64,000 nt of DNA from Abiotrophia sp965245735 (lineage in GTDB: Bacteria > Bacillota > Bacilli > Lactobacillales > Aerococcaceae), in assembly GCA_965245735.1 (NCBI GenBank), contig CBDFAX010000001.1:62001-126000 (forward strand). The letters run 5' to 3'. The notes beneath the pieces were generated by a model. That model did no database searches. It saw only the letters and a list, made by a program, of their open reading frames with translations, and was not told the DNA's origin. The position numbers and the translations under genes were made by a program. Of the stretch, positions 51,477-60,379 are shown in pieces (positions within the stretch are counted from its first letter, which is position 1; every line of letters begins with the position of its first letter).

Positions 51477-51503
51477 GGAATATTCCTCCTACTTAATGGC
51501 TGT

Positions 51504-51532
51504 AGTATAGCACGCTAGCTAACTTTTTGCAA
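51504..51532 (-). promoter_or_regulatory. yggS promoter
   Basis: On the minus strand: TTGCAA (51527-51532), 17 bases, TATACT (51504-51509) with TGC just before it, an extended -10. Confidence 0.75.
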
Positions 51533-51605
51533 AAGTCCCGCGTTCCCAAGTGGCGTGGGACATGCTATACTAAGGAGGTAGAATACGTCTTGAGGAGGAT
51601 CTAAG

Positions 51606-52883
51606 ATGCCAGCAGATTTTGGAGCTTTCTATCAGAAAGAAATCGGCCAGCGCCGGGCCATTTTGGCGACTTATTTAGAAGAGAGAGGGCAAGGCCAAGA
51701 CCTAGAAACAGCCCTGGCCTTGCCAGAGTCAGTGGCCAACCAGTTGATTGAGAACTATGTGGGCAATTATAGTCTGCCTTTTGGTCTGGCTCCGACCTTC
51801 AAAATTAATGGGCGGGACTATGTGGTGCCAATGGCTATTGAAGAGCCTAGTGTGGTGGCCGCTGCCAGCAATGGGGGCAAACGCCTGGGCAATATCCAGT
51901 CTCAGGTTTTGAGTCGCCAATTAATCGGGCAGATTGTGCTAACCGATATTGAAGACCTGGCTAGCGGGCTTGAGCAAGTTTTGGTTCAAAAAGACCACTG
52001 GCTGGCCCTAGCTCGGGCAGCCTGTCCTAGCATGGTGGCTCGTGGTGGTGGTCCTTGTGATTTATGGGCCGATAGCTATGGGGATGACCAGGGCGATTTT
52101 CTTTGTGTCTATTTGAGCCTGGATCCCTGTGACGCCATGGGCGCCAATGTCATGAATACGGTCCTAGAGGCCCTAGCACCTGAAGTTGAAGCAAGCCTAG
52201 GTGGTCAAGCCCTCCTGCGGATTCTTTCTAATCATGGCGATAAGCTCCTAGTCAAAGCCCAGGTTAGCTTGCCTCTTTCCCAGCTTCACGCCAATCCAGC
52301 GCAAGCCTTGAATCTGGCCAAACGTTTGAGTCAGGCCAGTCGCGTGGCCCAGTTGGATCCACGTCGGGCGGTGACCCATAATAAGGGCATTATGAATGGG
52401 GTAGACGCGGTCTTGCTTGCCACAGGTAATGACTGGCGAGCGGTGGAAGCTGGCGTCCACGCCCATGCGGCTCGGGATGGTCAATATAAGGGTCTCAGTC
52501 AATGGACCCTTTCCGCTGACCAAGCCAGACTAGAAGGGGAATTAACCCTGCCTTTGTCCCTTGCGACCGTTGGCGGGACCCTGGCTGTCCATCCAACTGC
52601 CCAATTGGCCCTAGCGATCTTAGGTAAGCCCACTGCCCGTGAGCTAGCCCAAATCATTGCAGCAGTCGGCCTAGCCCAGAACTTTGCTGCCTTAAGAGCC
52701 CTAGTGACTGACGGCATTCAAAAGGGCCATATGGCCTTGCAAGCCCGGTCCTTGGCCCTTCAAGTCGGAGCTAGCCTAGAGGAAGTGCCTGCCCTAGTTA
52801 AGGCCTTGCGTCAGGCCCCTGCCATGAACCGTGCTTTAGCTCAGCAAGTCTTGGCCCAGTTACGCAGCCAAGAGGGAAGTTAA
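51606..52883 (+). CDS. mvaA: Hydroxymethylglutaryl-CoA reductase, class II
   Basis: Reduces HMG-CoA to mevalonate for isoprenoid and undecaprenyl supply. It has 425 residues. The ENYVGNYSLPFGLAP and IEEPSVVAAAS segments carry the catalytic Glu, DAMGANVMNT the catalytic Asp, and KGHMALQAR a likely catalytic His. Class II enzymes are called degradative but serve synthesis in Gram-positive cocci. The extended -10 TGCTATACT at 51563-51571 may drive it. mvaS follows on the same strand. Confidence 0.95.
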   Translation: MPADFGAFYQKEIGQRRAILATYLEERGQGQDLETALALPESVANQLIENYVGNYSLPFGLAPTFKINGRDYVVPMAIEEPSVVAAASNGGKRLGNIQSQVLSRQLIGQIVLTDIEDLASGLEQVLVQKDHWLALARAACPSMVARGGGPCDLWADSYGDDQGDFLCVYLSLDPCDAMGANVMNTVLEALAPEVEASLGGQALLRILSNHGDKLLVKAQVSLPLSQLHANPAQALNLAKRLSQASRVAQLDPRRAVTHNKGIMNGVDAVLLATGNDWRAVEAGVHAHAARDGQYKGLSQWTLSADQARLEGELTLPLSLATVGGTLAVHPTAQLALAILGKPTARELAQIIAAVGLAQNFAALRALVTDGIQKGHMALQARSLALQVGASLEEVPALVKALRQAPAMNRALAQQVLAQLRSQEGS

Positions 52884-52901
52884 AAAATTTATTAAGTTAG
52901 C

Positions 52902-52929
52902 GCGCCTTTAAGTTAAAGGCGCCTTTTTC
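52902..52929 (+). terminator. Terminator after mvaA
   Basis: GCGCCTTTA and TAAAGGCGC arms around AGT, then CTTTTT. Confidence 0.85.
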
Positions 52930-52973
52930 GTGGTACAATAAGCGTGACAAATTAGGAATATAGGTGATAAAAG

Positions 52974-54146
52974 ATGACCGTAACTGTCGGTATAGACAAA
53001 ATCGGGCTCTATGTGCCCCAATACTATATTGAAATGACCGAATTAGCTCAAGCCCGTGGCGTTGAGCCAAGTAAATACACGATTGGTATTGGCCAAGACA
53101 AGATGGCCGTGCCACCCCTAGACCAAGATGTGGTCGCGATGGCGGCCAATGCAGCAGCTAGCATCTTAGATGAGCATGACCTTTTAGCTATTGATCAAGT
53201 CATTGTAGGGACTGAATCGGCATTTGACTATTCCAAGTCAGTAGCTAGCTACTTACACGAATTATTGGATTTACAACCCTATTGTAAGGCCTATGAGATC
53301 AAGCAAGCCTGCTACGGGGCGACAGCAGGCCTCCAGTCGGCCTGTGACTACGTACGCCTACGACCAGACCGTAAGGTACTAGTAGTGGCCACCGACATCG
53401 CCCGCTACGGTCTTGGCACGCCAGGTGAGCCTACGCAAGGAGCTGGGGCAGTAGCCCTCCTCATCTCTGCTAATCCGCGGATTTTGGCCTTGGATAGCCA
53501 ATCTATTTCTTATACTGATAACCAATTTGATTTCTGGCGTCCATCTTATTCTGACGTGGCGCTAGTAGATGGCAAATTCTCGACTGAACTCTACCAAGAT
53601 TGCTTTTGTCAGGTCATGGCGTCTGCCCAACAAGCAGGTTTGTCACCTGAAAACTGGCGCAATGTGGTCTTCCACCTGCCATTTACCAAGATGGGCAAGA
53701 AGGCCTTGGATGCCTTGGCTCAAAAAGGAAGCGTGGATGCCAATCTGATTGAGCGTTGGCAGGCAGCCTATGAGCCGGCTACGCGTTTGGGTCGTCAGGT
53801 GGGCAATATTTACACCGGCTCCCTCTATCTCAGCCTCTTGTCCTATCTGACGGAAGTAGAGGATTTAGTAGCAGGGGACAGTCTGGGCCTCTTCTCCTAT
53901 GGTTCAGGCGCGGTCGCCGAACTCTTTTCGGGGACACTACAAGAAGGCTTTAGACAGGCTCTTGATCTGGCAGCCTTAAAGGCTCATCTGGAACGCCGCC
54001 AAGCCCTATCTGTCCAGGACTACGAGCGGATTTTCGCTCAGCGCTTGCCACAAGAAGCGGACTATCAAGTACCACGCCAAAGCCAAGAAGCAGGCTTTGT
54101 CTTAGATAAAATCGACGGCCACCGCCGTTACTATGGCAAACACTAA
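52974..54146 (+). CDS. mvaS: Hydroxymethylglutaryl-CoA synthase
   Basis: Condenses acetyl-CoA with acetoacetyl-CoA, the step before MvaA. It has 390 residues. The acyl-accepting Cys113 lies in EIKQACYGATAGLQSA, the catalytic Glu in GTESAFDYSKS and the catalytic His in NVVFHLPFTKMGKKAL. The terminator at 52902 separates it from mvaA, so a promoter around TACAAT near 52935 may drive it. Confidence 0.97.
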   Translation: MTVTVGIDKIGLYVPQYYIEMTELAQARGVEPSKYTIGIGQDKMAVPPLDQDVVAMAANAAASILDEHDLLAIDQVIVGTESAFDYSKSVASYLHELLDLQPYCKAYEIKQACYGATAGLQSACDYVRLRPDRKVLVVATDIARYGLGTPGEPTQGAGAVALLISANPRILALDSQSISYTDNQFDFWRPSYSDVALVDGKFSTELYQDCFCQVMASAQQAGLSPENWRNVVFHLPFTKMGKKALDALAQKGSVDANLIERWQAAYEPATRLGRQVGNIYTGSLYLSLLSYLTEVEDLVAGDSLGLFSYGSGAVAELFSGTLQEGFRQALDLAALKAHLERRQALSVQDYERIFAQRLPQEADYQVPRQSQEAGFVLDKIDGHRRYYGKH

Positions 54147-54178
54147 AAAACCAGGACCTAAGTCCCAGTTTCTTTTTT
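54147..54178 (+). terminator. Probable terminator after mvaS
   Basis: AAACCAGGACCTAAGTCCCAGTTT is an imperfect hairpin, followed by CTTTTTT. Confidence 0.6.
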
Positions 54179-54192
54179 GATATAGGGCTAGC

Positions 54193-54441
54193 TTAAAGGC
54201 TGTCTAAGCTAAAATGAAGGCTGCCATCTTCCTTAAGCAAGACAGGAACCCCAACTCTAGCGCCATCCTTAACAGCTTGAAACTCTGGTCGGCTATCACG
54301 CAAGTGGAGAAAGGCCTTGAGTTCCCGCATGGAATTCGTAATATTGACTGCATCATAGCGGATACCACGAGATTCAAGTCCAGCTACAAAAGGTTGGGTA
54401 TCGGGGCACTTGTCACTAAAAAATAGGGTAGGGTGAGACAT
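54193..54441 (-). CDS. Glutaredoxin-like protein, 82 aa
   Basis: Small thioredoxin-fold protein. The active-site-like DKCPDT lies near residue 12 with one cysteine (CxxT). VGVPVLLKEDGS provides the cis-proline, and YDAVNITNSMRELKAFLHLRDS the middle helix. The single cysteine suggests a monothiol role or binding without dithiol exchange. TGAGGAGG precedes the ATG. It is convergent with mvaS. Confidence 0.82.
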   Translation of the reverse strand: MSHPTLFFSDKCPDTQPFVAGLESRGIRYDAVNITNSMRELKAFLHLRDSRPEFQAVKDGARVGVPVLLKEDGSLHFSLDSL

Positions 54442-54579
54442 GAAAAAATCCTCCTCAAAGTAATGGTCTTTAGACTCATTTTAAGCCTGATATGACTAGG
54501 AAACAAGGGATTTGCTTGTAAGTTTTGAAACCAGTTCTAATGACTGATATTCTGATACCGAGAACATCAGGAAAAGGCA

Positions 54580-54607
54580 TTGCACTTGCAAACCGTTTGC
54601 GTATAAT
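54580..54607 (+). promoter_or_regulatory. malQ promoter
   Basis: TTGCAC at 54580-54585, 16 bases, TATAAT at 54602-54607. Confidence 0.7.
54588..54600 (+). promoter_or_regulatory. MalR-like operator in the malQ promoter
   Basis: GCAAACCGTTTGC is a perfect inverted repeat of GCAAAC arms around one C, between -35 and -10. MalR operators of streptococci have a GCAAACGTTTGC core without the extra base, so a LacI-family repressor is likely. Confidence 0.6.
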
Positions 54608-54651
54608 TAGAGTTGTCAAAAAAAAAGAAAATATGCAAAGGAGGTTTGGGT

Positions 54652-56235
54652 ATGCAACGTACGAGTGGCGTACTCCTTCATATATCATCTCTCCCATCTA
54701 AGTTTGGGATTGGGTCTTTCGGGCAATCGGCCTATGACTTTGTCGATTTCCTAGCTAAAACAGGCCAACAATACTGGCAAATTTTGCCTCTAGGGACCAC
54801 GTCTTATGGAGACTCCCCTTACCAATCATTCTCTGCCTTTGCCGGCAACACCCACTTCATCGACTTGGATCTCCTAGTTGAAGCAGGCTGGCTGACAGAA
54901 GCTGATTATGCTGGGGTAGACTTCGGTGACCATCCAGAATATGTGGACTATGCCAAGGTTTATACAGAACGTCGTCCAATTTTGGAGAAGGCAGTCGCTA
55001 ACTTCTTGGCTAAAGCTGACAAGAAGGACTACCAACAATTCTTGGCGGACAACTATGAATGGTTGGAGCCATACTGTGAATACATGGCAATCAAGGAGCA
55101 CTATGATCTCAAGCCTTGGTTCCAATGGGATCCAAAAGCTACCTTGCGCGATGAAGCAACCATCGTTCATTTGCGTCAGCAATTAGCGGATGTATTGACC
55201 TACCACCGGGTAATACAATACTTCTTCAATATCCAATGGCAAGCACTTAAGAAATATGCCAATGCTCAACACATTGAGATTATTGGGGACATGCCAATCT
55301 ATGTTGCAGCGGATAGTGTTGAAATGTGGATGACCCCACATTACTTCAAGACATCTAAAGATCACCAACCAAGCGTTGTTGCTGGTTGCCCACCAGATGC
55401 CTTTACTGCTGACGGCCAACTTTGGGGTAACCCAATCTATAACTGGGACGCTATGAAGGCTGACGGTTATGCTTGGTGGATCACTCGCCTTAAGGAAAGC
55501 TTCAAGCTCTACGATGTAGTCCGGATTGACCACTTCCGTGGATTCGAGTCCTACTGGGAAATTCCATTTGGCGACACCACTGCTATCAATGGTGAATGGG
55601 TCAAAGGCCCAGGTAGCGACCTCTTCCGTGCTATTCGCAAGGAATTAGGTGACGTGAAGATTATTGCTGAAGATTTAGGCTTCATGACCCAGGAAGTAAT
55701 TGATATGCGGGATGAAACCGGCTTCCCAGGTATGAAAATCATGCAATTTGGTTTTGGCGGAGGGGATTCAGTTGATTTACCTCACAATTACGTCTATAAT
55801 TCTGTATGTTATGTGGGAACCCACGATAACGAAACAGGCTTAGGCTGGTTCCAAGACTCAGCTGATGAGGCATCACGTGAATTCTTCAATGCCTACATGA
55901 GACGTGGGGAAAATGAAACAGTTTCTCATGCCCTCAACCGCGGGATTGCCGCTGCTGTCAGCAAGATGGCAATCTACACCATGCAAGACCTGTTGAACTT
56001 GGGTAACGAAGCGCGTATGAACGTGCCGTCTACCTTAGGTAACAACTGGAAATGGCGTATGAAGTCAGATGCTCTGACTGACAAATTAGCGGAAGAATTA
56101 TTGGAGTTGACAACTACCTACTGCCGTTTGAATCCTGCCTTCAAAGCAGCAAGTGAAGAGGCTGAAGTAGCGGAAGAGACTAAGTCAACTAAGACTACTG
56201 AAGTTCAAAAGGCCAAAAAGCCTACAACTAAGTAA
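54652..56235 (+). CDS. malQ: 4-alpha-glucanotransferase (amylomaltase)
   Basis: GH77 enzyme that transfers maltosyl or longer units between maltodextrins. It has 527 residues from the ATG at 54652, seven bases after AAGGAGG; a TTG at 54613 is less likely. The nucleophile is Asp293 in VVRIDHFRGFESYW and the acid/base Glu340 in IIAEDLG. After the normal end near LNPAFK there is an extra Glu/Lys/Thr-rich tail of about 26 residues ending in KAKKPTTK. glgP follows and uses the longer glucans. Confidence 0.96.
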   Translation: MQRTSGVLLHISSLPSKFGIGSFGQSAYDFVDFLAKTGQQYWQILPLGTTSYGDSPYQSFSAFAGNTHFIDLDLLVEAGWLTEADYAGVDFGDHPEYVDYAKVYTERRPILEKAVANFLAKADKKDYQQFLADNYEWLEPYCEYMAIKEHYDLKPWFQWDPKATLRDEATIVHLRQQLADVLTYHRVIQYFFNIQWQALKKYANAQHIEIIGDMPIYVAADSVEMWMTPHYFKTSKDHQPSVVAGCPPDAFTADGQLWGNPIYNWDAMKADGYAWWITRLKESFKLYDVVRIDHFRGFESYWEIPFGDTTAINGEWVKGPGSDLFRAIRKELGDVKIIAEDLGFMTQEVIDMRDETGFPGMKIMQFGFGGGDSVDLPHNYVYNSVCYVGTHDNETGLGWFQDSADEASREFFNAYMRRGENETVSHALNRGIAAAVSKMAIYTMQDLLNLGNEARMNVPSTLGNNWKWRMKSDALTDKLAEELLELTTTYCRLNPAFKAASEEAEVAEETKSTKTTEVQKAKKPTTK

Positions 56236-56362
56236 TACCCAGCAAGACCCGTAAATAAATGTGGCCGGTGTTAGGAGATTTCTTCTAACACCTCTTGCTT
56301 GCCTACCTGTTAATCAGAAAGATCATTGAGGCTTACGGCCTAATCAAAATAAGGAGTTAAAC

Positions 56363-58642
56363 ATGACTATTTTAGAAAACTACACTAACAAGCTTTTCAA
56401 TAAATCAATTGATGCTTGTAACGATGCAGAACTTTACAAAGCCCTTTTAGATATTACGCGTGACAAATCTCGCGAATTACCAACTCACGATGACAAGAAA
56501 AAACTCTACTATTTCTCTGCAGAGTTCTTAATCGGGAAGCTCTTGAGCAACAACCTTTTGAACTTAGGTATCTACGACGAAGTGAACGCTGAGTTACAAG
56601 CTCACGGCAAATCTATCATGGATATCGAACAAGCTGAAAATGAACCTTCATTAGGTAACGGGGGCTTGGGTCGTTTGGCTGCCTGCTTCGTTGACTCTAT
56701 CACCAAATTAGGGATTAACGGGGACGGGGTTGGTTTGAACTACCACTTCGGGCTCTTCCGTCAAGTATTCAAAGACAACCAACAAACGACTATTCCAGAT
56801 GCTTGGTTGACTGGCGATGACTGGACTATCAAAAGCAAGAAGGCTTATACTGTTCCTTTCCGCAAGTTCTCCTTGCATTCTACCCTTTATGATATCGACG
56901 TATTAGGTTACAAACAAACCAAACGTAACCGTCTCCGTCTCTTCGACTTAGACAGCGTGACTTCTGACATTATTGAAGATGGCATTTCCTTCGACAAACA
57001 CGACATCGAGAAGAACTTGACCCTCTTCCTCTACCCAGATGACTCTGACCACGCAGGTGAAGTATTACGTATTTACCAACAATACTTCATGGTATCTAAC
57101 GGGGCTCAATTGATCTTGGAAGAAGCAGTCGCTAAGGGCAGCAACTTACACGACTTGGCAGACTACGCAGTGATCCAAATTAACGACACTCACCCAGCTT
57201 TGGTTATCCCAGAAATGATTCGTCTCTTGGGCGAACGCGGGATTGAGTTCGATGAAGCAGTAGAAATCGTTCGTTCAATGACTGCCTTCACCAACCACAC
57301 AATCTTGGCTGAAGCCTTAGAAAAATGGCCTGTATCCTTCTTGGAAGAAGTAATTCCTAACGTGATGGCGATTATCCGTAACTTGGATGCTCGTATTAAG
57401 GCACAATTCCCAGATAACGACGCAGTACAAATCATCGACCAATTTGACCGTGTTCACATGGCTCACTTGTCAATCCACTACGGCTTCTCTGTAAACGGGG
57501 TTGCGGCACTGCATACAGACATCTTGAAGAAGTCAGAATTGCGTGCCTTCTATGAAATCTACCCAGAGAAATTCAACAACAAGACCAACGGGATTACCTT
57601 CCGTCGTTGGATCATGGACGCTAACAAAGAATTGTCTGACTACATTGACTCCTTGATTGGCCGTCAATGGCACCACACTGCTGAATTAGAAGGCTTACTC
57701 AACTATGTCAATGATCAAGCGGTCTTAGATAAGTTAGAGTCCATCAAGTTCAACAACAAGCTCCACCTCAAACACTACCTCAAGGAAGTGCAAGGCGTAG
57801 ACATTAACGAGCACTCTATTTTTGACATCCAAATCAAACGTATGCACGAGTACAAGCGTCAACAAATGAACGCTCTTTACGTGATTAACAAGTACTTAGA
57901 TATTAAAGCCGGCAACATTCCAGCAACTCCATTGACTGTTTTCTTCGGTGGGAAGGCTGCGCCAGCTTATACAATCGCTCAAGACGTTATTCACTTAATC
58001 TTGACCTTGTCTCAAGTAATCGCTAATGATCCAGAAGTAAGCCCACACTTACAATTGGTAATGATTGAGAACTATAACGTAGAACGTGCTCAATACTTGA
58101 TTCCAGCATGTAACATTTCTGAGCAAATTTCCTTGGCTTCTAAGGAAGCAAGTGGTACTGGTAACATGAAGTTCATGTTGAACGGTGCCTTGACCTTAGG
58201 GACTGAAGATGGGGCTAACGTGGAAATCCACGAATTAGTTGGTGATGACAATATCTACATCTTCGGTAAGCACAGTGATGAAATCATCAAGCTCTACGAA
58301 ACTCAAGGTTATGTAGCGCGTGACTACTACGAGCACGATGCCATTCGTCCATTAGTTGACTTCATCGTGAGCGATAAGATGTTAGCAGCAGGGAACGAAG
58401 AACGCCTCAACCGTCTACATCATGAATTAATCAGCAAAGACTGGTTCATGACCTTAATTGACTTGGAAGAATACATCCAAGTTAAGGAAAAGATGTTGGC
58501 TGACTACGAAAACCGTACTGAATGGAACAAGAAAGCCTTGATTAACATTGCTAAGGCTGGTTTCTTCTCATCTGACCGGACCATTGCAGAATACAACCGC
58601 GATATCTGGCACTTGAAAGAAAACCGTGTAGAAATCGACTAA
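56363..58642 (+). CDS. glgP: Glycogen/maltodextrin phosphorylase
   Basis: Releases glucose-1-phosphate from alpha-1,4-glucans. It has 759 residues. The PLP lysine is Lys603 in GTGNMKFMLNGALTLGT. NEPSLGNGGLGRLAACF and KRMHEYKRQQMNAL are GT35 signatures. The length and lack of an N-terminal regulatory extension fit the MalP type. The 127-base gap after malQ shows a short ACACC/GGTGT-type pairing but no clear terminator. Codon use is biased to a few preferred codons, suggesting high expression. Confidence 0.97.
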   Translation: MTILENYTNKLFNKSIDACNDAELYKALLDITRDKSRELPTHDDKKKLYYFSAEFLIGKLLSNNLLNLGIYDEVNAELQAHGKSIMDIEQAENEPSLGNGGLGRLAACFVDSITKLGINGDGVGLNYHFGLFRQVFKDNQQTTIPDAWLTGDDWTIKSKKAYTVPFRKFSLHSTLYDIDVLGYKQTKRNRLRLFDLDSVTSDIIEDGISFDKHDIEKNLTLFLYPDDSDHAGEVLRIYQQYFMVSNGAQLILEEAVAKGSNLHDLADYAVIQINDTHPALVIPEMIRLLGERGIEFDEAVEIVRSMTAFTNHTILAEALEKWPVSFLEEVIPNVMAIIRNLDARIKAQFPDNDAVQIIDQFDRVHMAHLSIHYGFSVNGVAALHTDILKKSELRAFYEIYPEKFNNKTNGITFRRWIMDANKELSDYIDSLIGRQWHHTAELEGLLNYVNDQAVLDKLESIKFNNKLHLKHYLKEVQGVDINEHSIFDIQIKRMHEYKRQQMNALYVINKYLDIKAGNIPATPLTVFFGGKAAPAYTIAQDVIHLILTLSQVIANDPEVSPHLQLVMIENYNVERAQYLIPACNISEQISLASKEASGTGNMKFMLNGALTLGTEDGANVEIHELVGDDNIYIFGKHSDEIIKLYETQGYVARDYYEHDAIRPLVDFIVSDKMLAAGNEERLNRLHHELISKDWFMTLIDLEEYIQVKEKMLADYENRTEWNKKALINIAKAGFFSSDRTIAEYNRDIWHLKENRVEID

Positions 58643-58652
58643 TCGATTAATT

Positions 58653-58683
58653 AGAAAGCTGGGTTTATCCCAGCTTTCTTTTA
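58653..58683 (+). terminator. Terminator after glgP
   Basis: Eleven-base arms AGAAAGCTGGG and CCCAGCTTTCT, then TTTTATAT. Confidence 0.9.
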
Positions 58684-58690
58684 TATAACA

Positions 58691-58723
58691 AAATAGCCGG
58701 AGGACTTAGTCTTCCGGCTATTT
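58691..58723 (-). terminator. Terminator of the Mga-type gene
   Basis: AAATAGCCGG and CCGGCTATTT outer arms plus an inner GGAC/GTCTT-like pairing, with a T-rich stretch on the minus strand. Confidence 0.7.
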
Positions 58724-58724
58724 A

Positions 58725-60221
58725 TTAACTTTCTTGAGAGCACTGAGCAAGCTCATTGCCAATATTATTAAGTCGTTCAATCAGCGTTTCAATGGAAATG
58801 GCATTGATATTGATGAATAATTTAGAATGCAATTGTGGGATAGGCACATTGCTGAGAATAACGTCATATTCAGAACGAATCACTTCCCGGACATTCTGAT
58901 AGAGAACCTGTGGGGCATGGAATTCAAGTTGCTGGGAGCAAGAACAAGCCAAGAGGTCACGAATCATCAAGGAGTGGGAAGAGTTAATATTACTGAAAAT
59001 CCCCACGCGAATCTTCTTCTGGCATTTCATGAGCTGAGGAATTAATTCAGACCAAGTAGAGAAGATGGTGTAGATTAAGTATCGAACAATTTCAGGGCCT
59101 GTATGAAGCTTATTGGCTTGACGGTATTGAATAACAGATTTCTCAATATAGTTGTAGAAGTCTGGAAAATCTTCGTAGAGATGGCTCATCCAAGTTGCCC
59201 GACGTCGGAAAATTTCAGATTTAGCGAATACCTCGTAACATTCAACAGAAGAGGCGTTATGGAAGAGGATGGTCAGAACTTCTGGGTTGCTGATTTCAAG
59301 ATTGAAATGCTGGCGAATATCCTCAATCATAAGCTGAGCCTGAGTCAGTGAAGTATGGATGGAGGCTTGTAGGCGCGACGCCTTAAGCATATCTTGATAG
59401 GTGTAGAAGAAATCATCCCGCAAGAATGGGTAGAGTAGGTTAGACAGCACGATGTCTCCCAAAGGTTCTCCCACATAGTCAGATAAAGATCGAATAAATT
59501 CCTGGTCTGCTTTTTGCTCTAATGCCTGAGCAAAACGACTCGAAACATTGGTTATGTGGAGTGGAAGGTCCCGTTTGAAGTGGTGACGCTTGATGTTAAT
59601 AATAGTTGCGCGCTTAATCAGGTAGTAGAGGGAGAAATCCAGTGGCCGATCCAAAATCTTGATGAAGGTGGCCACTAATTTGTCTACATGGGCTTCTTTG
59701 ATATCTTCAAAAGGCCATGTAGTTGAGGGATAGCGCTCAGCGAAGTACTGGCCAAAGAAGAAGCGAATCTCATTCTCATTACCCGTGATGGCCAGCGGTT
59801 TGGTAGATACCTGAATATTATAGAGACCATTAAACCAGCGGTTAATGCGACGAATGGTTCGGTAGAAGGTAGGGTAACTCATGAAAAAGTGCTCTAGGAC
59901 CTCTTCCATTTCAGTTTGAGGGTGGAAGAAGAGGTATTCTAAAACTTGGAAGTGGACAGAGTTAGCCAGATAAAATTGGTAGGCTAGGTTGATATCGACT
60001 GTGAAGCGATTGACCATTTTTGCGCCATCAGGTTGGACTGAAATATCATACTGCGGCAGATTACTGGCGATTTGCTGGAGGTCTTCCTTCAAGATACGGG
60101 TAGAGCAGTCGAGGGTATCAGCCAGTTGGTCTAATGGCAGAGCGTCATCGGAAGCGTGAAGAATATTTAATAACTGGAGTTGACGCTTGTGCGTCTTGGA
60201 AAGTAACTTTTCGATGATGAT
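58725..60221 (-). CDS. Mga-family transcriptional regulator with a non-AUG start
   Basis: Predicted regulator of about 496-498 residues: an N-terminal Mga-type helix-turn-helix (EKLLSKTHKRQLQLLNILHA, LDQLADTLDCSTRILKEDLQ), a second winged-helix region (about 75-135), PRD-like helical domains and an EIIB-like C-terminus. The frame is open back to a TAA at 60252-60254, and has no ATG, GTG or TTG before the TTG at 60092, which would delete the first helix-turn-helix. The only plausible starts are three AUC codons at 60221-60213, two to eight bases after AAGGGGG. An extended -10 (TGATATAAT, 60258-60266) gives a short leader without any ATG. Confidence 0.8.
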   Translation of the reverse strand: MIIEKLLSKTHKRQLQLLNILHASDDALPLDQLADTLDCSTRILKEDLQQIASNLPQYDISVQPDGAKMVNRFTVDINLAYQFYLANSVHFQVLEYLFFHPQTEMEEVLEHFFMSYPTFYRTIRRINRWFNGLYNIQVSTKPLAITGNENEIRFFFGQYFAERYPSTTWPFEDIKEAHVDKLVATFIKILDRPLDFSLYYLIKRATIINIKRHHFKRDLPLHITNVSSRFAQALEQKADQEFIRSLSDYVGEPLGDIVLSNLLYPFLRDDFFYTYQDMLKASRLQASIHTSLTQAQLMIEDIRQHFNLEISNPEVLTILFHNASSVECYEVFAKSEIFRRRATWMSHLYEDFPDFYNYIEKSVIQYRQANKLHTGPEIVRYLIYTIFSTWSELIPQLMKCQKKIRVGIFSNINSSHSLMIRDLLACSCSQQLEFHAPQVLYQNVREVIRSEYDVILSNVPIPQLHSKLFININAISIETLIERLNNIGNELAQCSQES

Positions 60222-60257
60222 GGCCCCCTTAAAATTTGTACTGACGAATTCTTATTA

Positions 60258-60266
60258 ATTATATCA
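60258..60266 (-). promoter_or_regulatory. Extended -10 promoter of the Mga-type gene
   Basis: On the minus strand TGATATAAT; the TATAAT is the complement of 60258-60263. No good -35 box is seen. Confidence 0.5.
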
Positions 60267-60342
60267 TAAAAATGTTTGCTTGCGGAAAAAAGATGACCAA
60301 AATCACGAAAAAAACAGGCCAATTTGAAAGCTTCTAACCATA

Positions 60343-60370
60343 CAAAAACACCCCCCAAAAAGGGAGGTGT
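60343..60370 (-). terminator. Terminator of the flavoprotein gene
   Basis: On the minus strand ACACCTCCC and GGGGGGTGT pair with one G-T around TTTTT and are followed by five T residues. Confidence 0.85.
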
Positions 60371-60379
60371 GAGTTGTCC

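Noticed and set aside
54613..54651. TTG start adding 13 residues to MalQ
   Set aside because: The ATG at 54652 has a perfect AAGGAGG at good distance, and the extra residues come from the leader.
60167..60358. Minus-strand 63-codon ORF with an ATG upstream of the Mga-type gene
   Set aside because: It overlaps the true helix-turn-helix region in another frame, has no ribosome binding site and no family resemblance.
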